From NCBI GenBank assembly GCA_963836355.1, contig CAWIJO010000024.1, positions 19,213 through 83,212 of the forward strand: a stretch of 64,000 nt of DNA, in the 5' to 3' direction. Numbering within the stretch: the first letter of the stretch is position 1; each line of letters begins with the position of its first letter. The notes under the pieces are model-generated. The model was not told where the DNA came from and made no database searches. It saw nothing but the letters and a program-made list of their open reading frames with translations. This DNA is from Palsa-506 sp963836355. Lineage in GTDB: Bacteria > Actinomycetota > Actinomycetes > Streptosporangiales > Streptosporangiaceae. The position numbers and the translations under genes are program-made. This document shows positions 42,713 through 50,408 of the stretch, piece by piece.

Positions 42713-43296
42713 CCCTGAGTTCCGGCCAGGAGTTTCGCCGCGCTCATCAGGCTGAACCGTACCGGTGCCCGCGGCTCGTTCCAGTGCGTCCGTTCGGGCC
42801 CGAGTATCTCGAGCCGGAGGCCCAGCAGGCCCACCAGGGCGCGAGCCGGAGCCGACATCATCCCGCAGGCGACTCGGAAACCGTTCTCACGCATCGCCAG
42901 GTACAGCCGGCACATCAGGCCGGTGAATGCGGCGTGTTCCAGGCTCTGATGGCTGCGTGCCACGCACATCCGGCCCACGTCGACAACCCCGCCGTGTGGC
43001 TCCACGACGATCCCGCAGGCCTCCTCGGTCGGCAATCCGGGGGGAAGCACCACCCGGCCCGTGCTCATGGCGACCTGGCCGTCCCAGCCGATGACCTGGA
43101 TAGCACGGTCATCATACCCGTCGCGCTCCATGCCGCCGGGCAGCTCGCCTGCCGTGCACCAGCCCCGGTCGAGCACCGCGCTACCGCGCAGCCGGTACGC
43201 GACCTCGCGTTCGGAGTCATCGGCGGCTACCCGGTACTCGAAGGGAGATCTCGACAGTATCCGGGTAACCAGAGCATCGAGCGGCAGGCCATCCAT
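42634..43296 (-). CDS. LuxI/FeeM-like N-acyltransferase
   Basis: 221 residues from ATG 43296. The N-terminal half follows the acyl-homoserine-lactone/N-acyl-amino-acid synthase pattern: FEYRVAADDSEREVAYRLRG, AVLDRGW, GGMERDGYDDRAIQVIGWDG (compare E-x-D-x-Y/FD of LuxI), VAMSTGRVVLPPGLPTE. The centre is GNAT-like (GGVVDVGRMCVARSHQSLEH, FTGLMCRLYLAMRENGFRVA). Such enzymes take the acyl chain from ACP and acylate an amine (homoserine lactone for LuxI, tyrosine for FeeM). An adjacent ACP and KAS fit that use. It is convergent with the KAS gene and overlaps it. Superfamily membership is fairly secure; product identity is unknown. Confidence 0.62.
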   Translation of the reverse strand: MDGLPLDALVTRILSRSPFEYRVAADDSEREVAYRLRGSAVLDRGWCTAGELPGGMERDGYDDRAIQVIGWDGQVAMSTGRVVLPPGLPTEEACGIVVEPHGGVVDVGRMCVARSHQSLEHAAFTGLMCRLYLAMRENGFRVACGMMSAPARALVGLLGLRLEILGPERTHWNEPRAPVRFSLMSAAKLLAGTQGQSADPQAARTSEVFAPPNPKELDSA

Positions 43297-43397
43297 GGCA
43301 CGACCATGGCCCGCCCGGCGGCTGCGGTCAATTGCCGGAAGTTCAGCGCGCGCCGGCGCCTGGCCGCAGCCGCCCGCTGACATCTCGCGCCAAGGAC

Positions 43398-43585
43398 TCA
43401 GCGGCGCAGGCAGATTTCCCGCTCCACATGCGACAGCTTCTCGGGATTGCGCACGGCGTACAGCCCGGTGATGAGGCCGTCGTCGATGCGTACCGCGATG
43501 ACGGTGTCGATCTCGCCGTCGAGGCGGAGGATCAGCGCTGGGTAGCCGTTGACCTGGTGCCGGGTGCGCTGAGAAGCGATGCCCT
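43398..43585 (-). pseudogene. C-terminal fragment of an ECF41/SigJ-like sigma factor
   Basis: Reverse-strand translation gives HQVNGYPALILRLDGEIDTV, IAVRIDDGLITGLYAVRNPE, KLSHVEREICLRR and a TGA at 43398. This is the last ~60 residues of the SnoaL-like C-terminal domain of ECF41/SigJ sigma factors (VNGxPxLVxRLDGExDxVxxVRxxDGxITGLYxVRNPEKL). The sigma2/sigma4 regions are absent upstream, so it is a relic. Confidence 0.6.
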
Positions 43586-43691
43586 GGGTAGCGGTAGGGG
43601 TAGCAGATGAGTGCCTGCGGGCGTTGTTCGGCGTCGCTCTGCGTTGCTCCGGGTCGCTGTTTGGCTGGTCACGCCGGGTTAGGGCTGGTCA

Positions 43692-43750
43692 GGGGCTGGC
43701 CTCGGACTTCATGGCATGCAAGGCCAGGGGTTCGAGTCCCCTTAGCTCCA
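43692..43750 (+). tRNA. tRNA-Ala(GGC)-like relic lacking a D-arm (possible attachment site)
   Basis: The 3' half is clearly tRNA: anticodon loop CATGGCATG (anticodon GGC), T-arm AGGGGTTCGAGTCCCCT and acceptor strand TAGCTCCA. Its 3' end is followed by CG, not CCA. A matching 5' acceptor strand GGGGCT begins at 43692, but only ~59 nt separate the ends; the D-arm is missing. It is either a decayed tRNA gene or the 3' tRNA fragment left as an attachment site by an integrating element. Confidence 0.55.
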
Positions 43751-43783
43751 CGTTTTCGCAGCTCAGAGGCTGTTTGTGCCGAT

Positions 43784-43816
43784 CTTGACCGCTTGCTATT
43801 CGTGCAAGAGGTCAAG
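43784..43816. terminator. Hairpin downstream of the tRNA relic
   Basis: CTTGACC and GGTCAAG pair perfectly, with inner GCTTGC/GTGCAAG complementarity around TATTC. TTAT follows. Its position fits a terminator after the tRNA relic. Confidence 0.45.
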
Positions 43817-44052
43817 TTATCGAGTGAGTTAGCATGACCTGGTGTTCTCGCAGGTCAGCGCGCTGACATGCTGCTGATCTGGGATGGCAGCGGTGGCTGG
43901 GTCCGGCCGGGAGCCAGGTGGGGAGCCAGCAGGTTGATTCACGTCCTGCCAAGGCAGCAGACGGACGTCCTGGGTCGCCCGCACGAAGGCGTCGCCGTCA
44001 CGCTGAGTGGGTACCGCGGCGGGCACCGGACTCGGCAAACGATCGCCAGGGT

Positions 44053-44790
44053 TCAGGTCATCGTGAGGCCGCCGCTGACGCTGACGGTCTGACCGGTGAT
44101 GAAGGACGCCTCGTCCGAGGCGAGGAACGCGACGACATTGGCGATGTCTTCCGGCTGGCCGAGCCGCCGGAACGGGATCGCCTTGGTGAGGGCCTCCCGC
44201 AGCCCCGGCCCCGCGAACGAGGCGAACAGCGCGGTGTCGGTGGGGCCGGGGCAGACGCAATTGACCCTGACCTGGTGGCGCGCCATCTCCCTGGCGAGCG
44301 ACTTGGTGAGGGCGATGACCCCGCCCTTGGCCGCGGAGTAGACCGCTTCGCCGGACGAGCCGACCCGGCCGGCGTCCGAGCCCAGGTTCACCACCGTTCC
44401 GCTGCCCTGCCCGGCCATGATCGGCAGTACTGCCTTGCAGGTGTGCAGCACGCCGTACAGGTTGACGGCGATCGCCCGGTCCCAGTCGGCCGGATCGGAG
44501 TCGGCGAAGGGGCTGGCCTTGTCCCAGCCAGCGTTGTTGACCAGGACGTCGATGCGGCCGAACTGCTCCAGGACCCGGTCGGCCATCGCGAGCACGCCCT
44601 GGCGGTCGGTGACGTCAGCGCGGATCGCGACGGCGGCCGGCAGGGCGTTCGCCGTGTGGATGGCGGTGGTCTCGTCCAGGTCGGTGACGACGACGGTCGC
44701 CCCCTCGGTGGCGAGTTTCCCGGCGATTGCCTGGCCGATGCCCTGGCCGGCGCCGGTCACGATCGCGATCTTGTCGTTAAGCCTTCCCAT
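44053..44790 (-). CDS. SDR family 3-oxoacyl-ACP reductase-like oxidoreductase
   Basis: A 245-residue classical SDR, fully intact: TGAGQGIGQAIAGKLA (cofactor loop), VVTDLDETTA (Asp selecting NAD), LVNNAGWDKASPF, catalytic Ser in VVNLGSDAGRVGSSGEAVYS, YSAAKGG, and the C-terminal FITGQTVSVSGGLTM typical of FabG-like enzymes. The Asp after strand 2 suggests NAD rather than NADP. It is divergent from the luciferase-like gene. It could act on a hydroxyacyl thioester or cyclic alcohol; the substrate is unknown. No direct link to the lipid cluster is shown. Confidence 0.88.
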   Translation of the reverse strand: MGRLNDKIAIVTGAGQGIGQAIAGKLATEGATVVVTDLDETTAIHTANALPAAVAIRADVTDRQGVLAMADRVLEQFGRIDVLVNNAGWDKASPFADSDPADWDRAIAVNLYGVLHTCKAVLPIMAGQGSGTVVNLGSDAGRVGSSGEAVYSAAKGGVIALTKSLAREMARHQVRVNCVCPGPTDTALFASFAGPGLREALTKAIPFRRLGQPEDIANVVAFLASDEASFITGQTVSVSGGLTMT

Positions 44791-44861
44791 GAGCGGCTCC
44801 CCTCGAGTCAGCGCGTGTATTCTCGCAGTCCTGTGTCCGGCCGGCCCGGAGGGAGCACACG

Positions 44862-45868
44862 ATGAAGGTCGGGCTCGTGGTCATGGACGAGAACCCGGCA
44901 GACGCTCTGCGGATCGTCAGGGCGGCCGACCGAGGCGGCGTGCACTCGCTGTGGACCATCGACTACTACAACCGGAGCAGCCTCACCCGTGCGCGGCGTT
45001 CGCGGCCGTCTCTGAGACTTCCGTCGTTGGCACCAGCGTCACCCCGCTGTTTGCTCGCTCGCCGCTGGCCCTGGCCTCGGCCGCCGCCGACGTCCAGGCG
45101 ATCGCCGGCGGGCGCTTTGTCCTCGGTGTGGGCAGCAGCACGCGCCGGATGAACCAGGACTGGTACGGGACCGCGCTGGCGCACCCCGCACCGCAGGTTC
45201 GGGAGCGGATCGACCTGATCCGCCGGCTGATCGCGCATCGCAGTGGCCCGTTCCGGTATGAGGGCAGGTTCGACCAGATCTCGATGGCGCACTATGACCG
45301 CACCGCTCTGCCCGGCAGCGTGACGATCCTGGCGGCGGGCGTGGGTGAGCGCATGGTGGGGGTGGCCGGGGAATGCGCAGACGGGTTCGTCGGGCACACC
45401 ATCGCCTCGGCCGCCTACCTGCGCGACATCGCCCGCCCGGCGCTGGCCAAGGGCGCGGCCAAAGCGAACCGGGACGTCGCGCAGTTGCGGATGACGACGC
45501 AGATCGTCGCCTCGGCCGGCACCGACCCGCGCGCCGCGCGCCGGGACGCCGCAGCCCAGGTCGGTTTCTACGCCACGCCGAAGGGCTACGACGCGCTCTT
45601 CCCGGACGGCCAGTTCGCCGCCGACCGCGACGCGGCCCGGGCGGCCCTGGCCCGCGGTGACGTGCCCGGCGTGATAGCCGCGGGAGAGGCGATGGTCGGC
45701 GAACGCGCCCTGTTCGGCACGCCGGAAGACGTCGCCGGGCAGCTGCGCCGCTACGCCGGCGTCGTCGACTGGGCGCTGCTCTACCCGCCCCACTTCGGAG
45801 TCGGCCCAGAGCGCGTGCACGCCAACGAGCTCAGCCTGATCGAGGTAGCGTCCGGCTGGACGTCCTGA
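44862..45868 (+). CDS. Luciferase-like (LLM class, probably F420-dependent) oxidoreductase, one frameshift
   Basis: ATG 44862 opens MKVGLVVMDENPADALRIVR, AADRGGVHSLWTIDYYNRSS, the first strands of an LLM TIM barrel. One base is lost near 44988. The rest is clean: SVVGTSVTPLFARSPLALAS, AAADVQAIAGGRFVLGVGSS, QVRERIDLIRRLIAHRSGPF, GSVTILAAGVGERMVGVAGE and the C-terminal LFGTPEDVAGQLRRYAGVVD. The total is ~335 residues, normal for actinobacterial F420-dependent members (glucose-6-phosphate dehydrogenase or hydride-transferring reductases). Cofactor choice is inferred from the phylum and overall pattern. Confidence 0.8.
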
Positions 45869-46329
45869 AACAGAACGGCCGGCGTTCAGGGGATGGTCCC
45901 GCCGGGATGCGGGGTATGGGTTGGGCTTGGCGGATGCTGCGGCTCCGTCCAGCTTTGTCCAGGCCGGTTGCTGTGTCCGGCTCGGGCGCTGGAGGATACG
46001 CGCACGGTGGCGCTCGTGCCGCCGTCGCATCCGCCCCGGCTGGCCGGCGTCGGCGCGGACACGGTGGCAGCCAGCCTGCCCGGGCTTCGCCGAGGACAGC
46101 CTGGACAATGCCAGGTCGGCGTTGCCGCGGCTGGGCTGACCCACGCAGCGGACCATCAGGTTGCTGCAAGGGCAACCGGGCGGTGAGGCCAGGCGGGGCT
46201 CATGATCCGGCGGCGTCTTCGTCATCTCCTCCTAATGGGGATCGAGCCACCCTAGTAGCCCGGGTCTGTCAACTTAACGGTGTAACTTGATCTTGGTTGT
46301 TAGTTCCTGCCCGCGCTGAGGCGGCCGTC
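45869..46329. other. Intergenic, no gene seen
   Basis: About 460 bases between the LLM gene and the IS1380 relic. Frames are short or Arg/Pro-rich with no domain. A CATCTCCTCCTAATGGGGAT stretch near 46223 weakly resembles the palindromic motif but is too degenerate to call. Confidence 0.5.
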
Positions 46330-47099
46330 GAAGGTTTACGGCCGCCGGAAACGCGGCGTGGCCTATAACCATCAGGGCCAGCGGGCGGGGCGCCCGCATG
46401 TGGCGGCGTGGGCCGAGACGGAGACCGTACTGGCCGCTGACCTGGGCGCCGGGACCGATGCCCCGCGGGCGACCGCGCCGGATTTGCTGCGCCGGGCGCT
46501 GGGCGCCCTGCCGGAGCGGGCACGCATCGGGGGGCGGGTGGCGCTGCGCGCCGACGCCGGGTACTTCGCCGGCGCGCTGGCCCGCGCCGCCCATGACGAG
46601 CACATCGCCTTCGCGATCGGCGCCAAGCGGATCGCGCCGCTGTGGCGGCTGCCGGCGGCATCGGCGAGGACTGCTGGCGCGACGCGACCGGCATGGACAA
46701 CGCGCAGGTTGCCGTGGCCGATTACTGCCCGGACTGGTGGCCCGCCACCACGCGGCTGCTGAGAACCTCTTCCGCGACAGCAAGCCCGGAGCCGCCCTCC
46801 GGCACCTCCCGTCCGGATATGTCCAGGTCAATACCGCCTGGATGTGGGGCGCGCTGCTCGCCGCGAGCATGGCCAGCTGGCTGCGCCAGCTCACCACCGC
46901 CACCCGCGGCGAGGACATCCTGGCCGGTCACGGCACCCGCGGCGGCAAGGCCATGATCGCCACCCTGCGGTGGCGGCTGATCGCCGTCCCCGCCCGCCTG
47001 GTCCGCCACGCCGGGCAGCTGACCCTGCGGCTGCCGCCCGGCGACCACCTGCTCGCCGAGGTCCTGGCCCGCCTCCGAGCCCTCCCCGCGCCGACCTGA
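46330..47099 (+). pseudogene. IS1380-family transposase relic
   Basis: Segments of an IS1380-type DDE transposase in two frames: KVYGRRKRGVAYNHQGQRAG, RPHVAAWAETETVLAADLGA, VALRADAGYFAGALARAAHD (with a catalytic Asp), HIAFAIGAKRIAPLW; then AAENLFRDSKPGAALRHLPS (Glu motif), VQVNTAWMWGALLAASMASW and KAMIATLRWRLIAVPARLVR to the stop at 47099. The N-terminal ~150 residues and ~150-200 internal residues are deleted. The right end abuts the antitoxin-like gene, whose N-terminus is missing. Confidence 0.7.
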
Positions 47100-47270
47100 C
47101 CAGCCCGGCCTGCAAGGCCCCGGCCAGGAACCCGGAAACGAACCCGGCACGGCGCCGGGCCTTCAAGCCTGCCCGCACCCGCGAAACCCCGGCCGCAAAG
47201 ATCAACTTCCGCCCGAAGATCAACTCAACGCACTACTCGCGGAATCGGGTCTGAGGTCGCCGGTCATCAG

Positions 47271-47477
47271 GTGATCTTCAGGGCGGGCCAGGCTGAGGCG
47301 GTCGTGGTCCCAATGGAGGAGTACCGCGCGCTGAAGGCGCTGGAGCAGCGGGAGGCTGAGCTGTACTGGGCTGCTCATGAGAGCAGGCACCCGTCCCGGC
47401 CCGGTGATGGTGTTCCTGACGGTGGCGTGTATGACTCGATGGAAGCGCTGGTGGCCGATCTCGGCGCTGGCGAATGA
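47271..47477 (+). CDS. Phd/YefM-like antitoxin, N-terminally truncated
   Basis: GTG 47271 gives VIFRAGQAEAVVVPMEEYRA, LKALEQREAELYWAAHESRH, and VYDSMEALVADLGAGE. The pattern V(I/V)xxxGxxxAVVVPxEEYxxLxxLE is the C-terminal half of Phd/YefM antitoxins. Antitoxin-like residues LNALLAESG appear just upstream in another frame (~47222-47249), so the original start was lost, probably with the IS1380 insertion or decay. It overlaps the next gene by 4 bases (ATGA), as toxin-antitoxin pairs do. Confidence 0.6.
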   Translation: MIFRAGQAEAVVVPMEEYRALKALEQREAELYWAAHESRHPSRPGDGVPDGGVYDSMEALVADLGAGE

Positions 47478-47779
47478 AGTATGTCCGCACGCCGGGTTTC
47501 CTGATCGACCTGCGCCGTCTGCCCGATGAGCACCGCAAGCTGTTCGTGGAGTCCGTGCATGAGCTGCTGCGCCCCGCGCTCGATGCTGGCGCGCATAGGG
47601 GCACGGCGCCCGTGGCCACGGGCGCCCGCGGCAAAGTGGTGACCGAGCCCTTCGACATTCCCGTCGGCCAGGTGACTGTCGTGGCAGACCCGTTTGACAA
47701 CATCCTGGTGCTGCTCGACTTGTCCAAGGGACATTACGTCACCGACAAGACGGGAAACGTCACCGCAGTGGCTTGCTAG
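47474..47779 (+). CDS. Chimeric ORF: toxin-like N-terminus, VOC-like C-terminus
   Basis: Residues 1-~50 (MKYVRTPGFLIDLRRLPDEH, RKLFVESVHELLRPALDAGA) are basic and helical, as in RelE/ParE-type toxins, and the start overlaps the antitoxin stop. Residues ~55-101 (EPFDIPVGQVTVVADPFDNI, LVLLDLSKGHYVTDKTGNVT) match the last strand and tail of glyoxalase/bleomycin-resistance (VOC) proteins (DPFGNxLVLLDLSKGxYVTD). The two halves belong to different families, so a deletion seems to have fused two genes in frame. A functional toxin is doubtful. Confidence 0.55.
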   Translation: MKYVRTPGFLIDLRRLPDEHRKLFVESVHELLRPALDAGAHRGTAPVATGARGKVVTEPFDIPVGQVTVVADPFDNILVLLDLSKGHYVTDKTGNVTAVAC

Positions 47780-48337
47780 CCGACGACCTTTCCCCGCCCT
47801 CATCTGCAGCGAGTGGCGCATCAGGTCAGGCAGGCTCGTGCCACTGGCGGCCGGGACGTGCTTCCATCATCGACGGCGCCTGGGGCCGACGGTTGTCAAC
47901 GGTGACCTCCGGGCCAGGACGCCGCGGCGAGCTGGCGGCGAGCATTGGCCACGTCGGCCAAGAGCATCACGCTCAGTAAACGCAAGCTGCCAGTGTAACC
48001 GCTCGCCGAGCCGACTATATAGAGAGCGCCGGTACCGGCGGCCGGAAGACCGTCGTGCCGCGCACCGAACGGTTAATCTGATCTAAGCCGAGGGAGATGT
48101 TGAAGAAGCGCATCCTGCTCGGGCTGGCGTTCGCCTGCCCTTGGCATCCCTCACCAGCTCCATCGGCAATCAGCTGATGGCGGAGATCGGCCATCGCACT
48201 CTGTACGCGGTCGCGGCGTCGCCGGCCGCAAATGGCCGTGCGTCTCGCGTCTTGCTCACACGTCTTCTCACATGCTCGCTGCGGATACTTAGGGGGAGAT
48301 AGGGCCGCCAGGAGGGGAACGGGCAGCGAGGAGCGAG
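47780..48337. other. Intergenic, only fragments
   Basis: About 560 bases. A short start MLKKRILLGLAFAC at 48097 looks like a signal peptide but loses frame at once. Nothing else is recognised. Confidence 0.45.
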
Positions 48338-49159
48338 ATGTCAGGGGAATGTGCGAGCGGACCGGACTGGACCGTGGTGGACGAGGGCTGGGGCCGCAGG
48401 GCGGTGGACTTCGCGACGCTCAGCGAGCCGGCCAACTGCCGGGAGTACGTCGCCCTGCATCACATGCTCGGCGTCGACAATGGCGACAGGCTGCTCGATG
48501 TGGCTTGTGGAGCCGGCCTGGCCATCGAGCTCGCATCCGTGCGCGGTGCTGATTGCGCGGGCATCGACGCCTCTCCCCGGCTCGTCGCCGTCGCGCGGGA
48601 CCGAAGTCCGCGAGCCGACATCCGGGTGGGGGACATGCACGCATTGCCCTGGGACGACGGCGGATTCACGGTGGTGACGAGCTTCCGCGGGATCTGGGGA
48701 ACGACTCCGGCCGTGCTGGAGGAGGCCTGGCGGGTGCTGCGCCCTGGCGGCCGCATCGGCCTGACGGTCTGGGGTCATCTCAAGGTCTCGCCGGGCGCCT
48801 GGGCGCTCGCCCCGTTCCAGCTGGCAGCAGAGCCCAAGGTGGCCAACCAGGCCGCGATGGTAGCCCTCGGCCGTCCTGGCCGGGGTGAGGAACTCCTCGC
48901 CCGCTGCGGCTTCGCGGGCGTGCAGCGGCGCACCATCCCGTTCGCGTGGGAGTTCGCCGATCCCGGATCGTTCGCCCGTGCGCTGGCTTCGACCGGACCG
49001 GCTTACGAGGCCATCCAGCACATCGGCGAGCCTGCGTTCACCGAGACGGCAATGCGGGCCGCTACCGCTCAGGCCCGAAACGGGCTGCCGTTGCGCGCGG
49101 AAATTGACGTAGTCGGATACCTCGGCCGCAAGCCCGATCCGAATACAACCCGCTCGTGA
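48338..49159 (+). CDS. SAM-dependent methyltransferase (class I)
   Basis: A 273-residue intact methyltransferase: motif I LLDVACGAGLAIELASVRGA, motif II GIDASPRLVAVARDRSPRAD, motif IV VGDMHALPWDDGGFTVVTSF, and motif VI EEAWRVLRPGGRIGLTVWGH. This is the UbiE/Methyltransf_11 pattern. The C-terminal part (GEELLARCGFAGVQRRTIPF, AIQHIGEPAFTETAMRAATA) forms the substrate cap. ATG 48338 follows GAGGAGCGAG. It is followed by the AhpD/CMD gene in the same direction with ~70 bp between, so the two are probably co-transcribed. The substrate is unknown. Confidence 0.88.
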   Translation: MSGECASGPDWTVVDEGWGRRAVDFATLSEPANCREYVALHHMLGVDNGDRLLDVACGAGLAIELASVRGADCAGIDASPRLVAVARDRSPRADIRVGDMHALPWDDGGFTVVTSFRGIWGTTPAVLEEAWRVLRPGGRIGLTVWGHLKVSPGAWALAPFQLAAEPKVANQAAMVALGRPGRGEELLARCGFAGVQRRTIPFAWEFADPGSFARALASTGPAYEAIQHIGEPAFTETAMRAATAQARNGLPLRAEIDVVGYLGRKPDPNTTRS

Positions 49160-49228
49160 CCAGCGCGGCACCCGACACCGAGGGAGATCACGATGACGAG
49201 GCGGCACACCGCACCGAGGGAGATCAAG

Positions 49229-49891
49229 ATGGCGAGTGCCAGTGACATGGCCGGCGCGACCCAGTTTCTCGGTCGCGCTGAAGTGACTGAGAAGGTCCGG
49301 GCCTTGTTCGACGCGGACCTGGCGGAATTGGGCTTCGTGATGAACGCGTCCCGGCTGTGGGCCTACCAGCCGGAGGCGCTGGCCATGTTGTTCAGCCTGA
49401 TGAGCCAGGTCGCCTCGGCGCGGCCTTTCGGGTTCCGGGAACGCGGCATCCTCGTGGCCGCGTGCGCCTCGGCACTCGGTGATTCCTACTGCTCGCTGGC
49501 CTGGGGGACCAAGCTCGCGGCGAAGGCCGATGCGCAGCTTGCGGCCGGAGTACTGCGTGGCGACGACGGTGCGCTGACAGAGGCTGAGCGCGCGATGGCA
49601 GCGTGGGCGCGCCGGGTCACGAGGGACGCCAATGGCACCAGCACCAAGGAAGTGCAGGAGCTGCGGGACGCCGGCTTCTCCGATGCCGACATCTTCGCCA
49701 TGACCGTGTACATTGCGCTGCGTGTCGCGCTGTCCACGGTCAATGACGCGCTGGGGGCGCGCCCGGACGCCGAGTACCGGACGCTGGCACCGGCTCCCGT
49801 GCGCGATGCCGTCACATTCGGCCGTCCCATAGAGGCAAGCCCGCAGCCGCCCCGGGTAGCGGCCCAGCGTCCCCGCGATGAAGCAGGATAG
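49229..49891 (+). CDS. Carboxymuconolactone decarboxylase/AhpD-like protein
   Basis: From ATG 49229 it is a 220-residue AhpD/CMD-fold protein (start also possible at ATG 49193, giving 232). The core helices are GFVMNASRLWAYQPEALAML, FGFRERGILVAACASALGDS, and WARRVTRDANGTSTKEVQEL, RDAGFSDADIFAMTVYIALR. The AhpD redox motif ExxxCxxC/H is reduced to GDSYCSLAWG: only one Cys and no His, so peroxidase activity is doubtful. The 5' end is duplicated: ACCGAGGGAGATCA before an ATG occurs twice (49177-49195 and 49213-49231), giving two RBS-start units; the inner one is closest to the domain. Confidence 0.82.
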   Translation: MASASDMAGATQFLGRAEVTEKVRALFDADLAELGFVMNASRLWAYQPEALAMLFSLMSQVASARPFGFRERGILVAACASALGDSYCSLAWGTKLAAKADAQLAAGVLRGDDGALTEAERAMAAWARRVTRDANGTSTKEVQELRDAGFSDADIFAMTVYIALRVALSTVNDALGARPDAEYRTLAPAPVRDAVTFGRPIEASPQPPRVAAQRPRDEAG

Positions 49892-50408
49892 TGGCTCTGA
49901 TGCCATGGGGCTGAGCTGGCGCGCGGTACTGGGATTGAAACCGGTGACCTCTTCCGTGTCAGGCCTGCCGGGCCGAACCTGCGAGGCGCCGGACGTGCTC
50001 GCCGGGTCACGGGGCAGGGTGTTCAGCAACGCGTTCCGGATGCCGGGATCGCTGCGGTATCAATTTGGGCCTCCGCCCATCTGGTATTCGGATCGTGGTC
50101 GGCGGTTCGGTGAACAGGGCATCGGTCTCCTGGTCGCCAGCAGGGATGAGCCAGGACGGTGGCCGGGCGCTGTCTGCCACGGTGTAGTTTGGGGCGGAAT
50201 CTTCTACGGGGGGCTCCTGGGCCAGCTGGTTGTCGGATGGGGCGGGAAGCCAGGTGAGTCGACGGCAGCCAGGCTGGCTGGCCAGCCATAGTCGCGGAAA
50301 TCTGCGAGCATGTCCTCGGCGACCGGCTCGATCGGGTGCCCGGTCTCCACCGTCCAGCAGGTGCGACGACGGCTGTGTATCAATCTGACCCTGCGCCGGT
50401 GCCGATGC
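49892..50408. other. Intergenic, no gene seen
   Basis: About 515 bases between the AhpD gene and the 3' end of the convergent SARP gene. No domain was found in any frame; two short Gly/Trp-rich frames are probably chance. Confidence 0.5.

Larger units (their letters stand above)
43586..44052. other. Intergenic region with tRNA relic and hairpin
   Basis: It contains the tRNA-Ala-like remnant (43692-43750) and a strong hairpin (43784-43816). The remaining ~230 bases before the SDR stop show nothing coding. Confidence 0.6.

Noticed and set aside
37447..43296. Calling the lipid genes a polyketide or mycolic-acid cluster
   Set aside because: No PKS module, Pks13, FadD32 or mycolyltransferase is present; a discrete ACP, KAS and acyltransferase point to acyl-ACP tailoring instead.
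46216..46245. CATCTCCTCCTAATGGGGAT as a motif copy
   Set aside because: Too many mismatches in both arms and no gene start near it.
48341..50029. 562-residue reverse frame
   Set aside because: It is antisense to the methyltransferase and AhpD genes and shows no domain.
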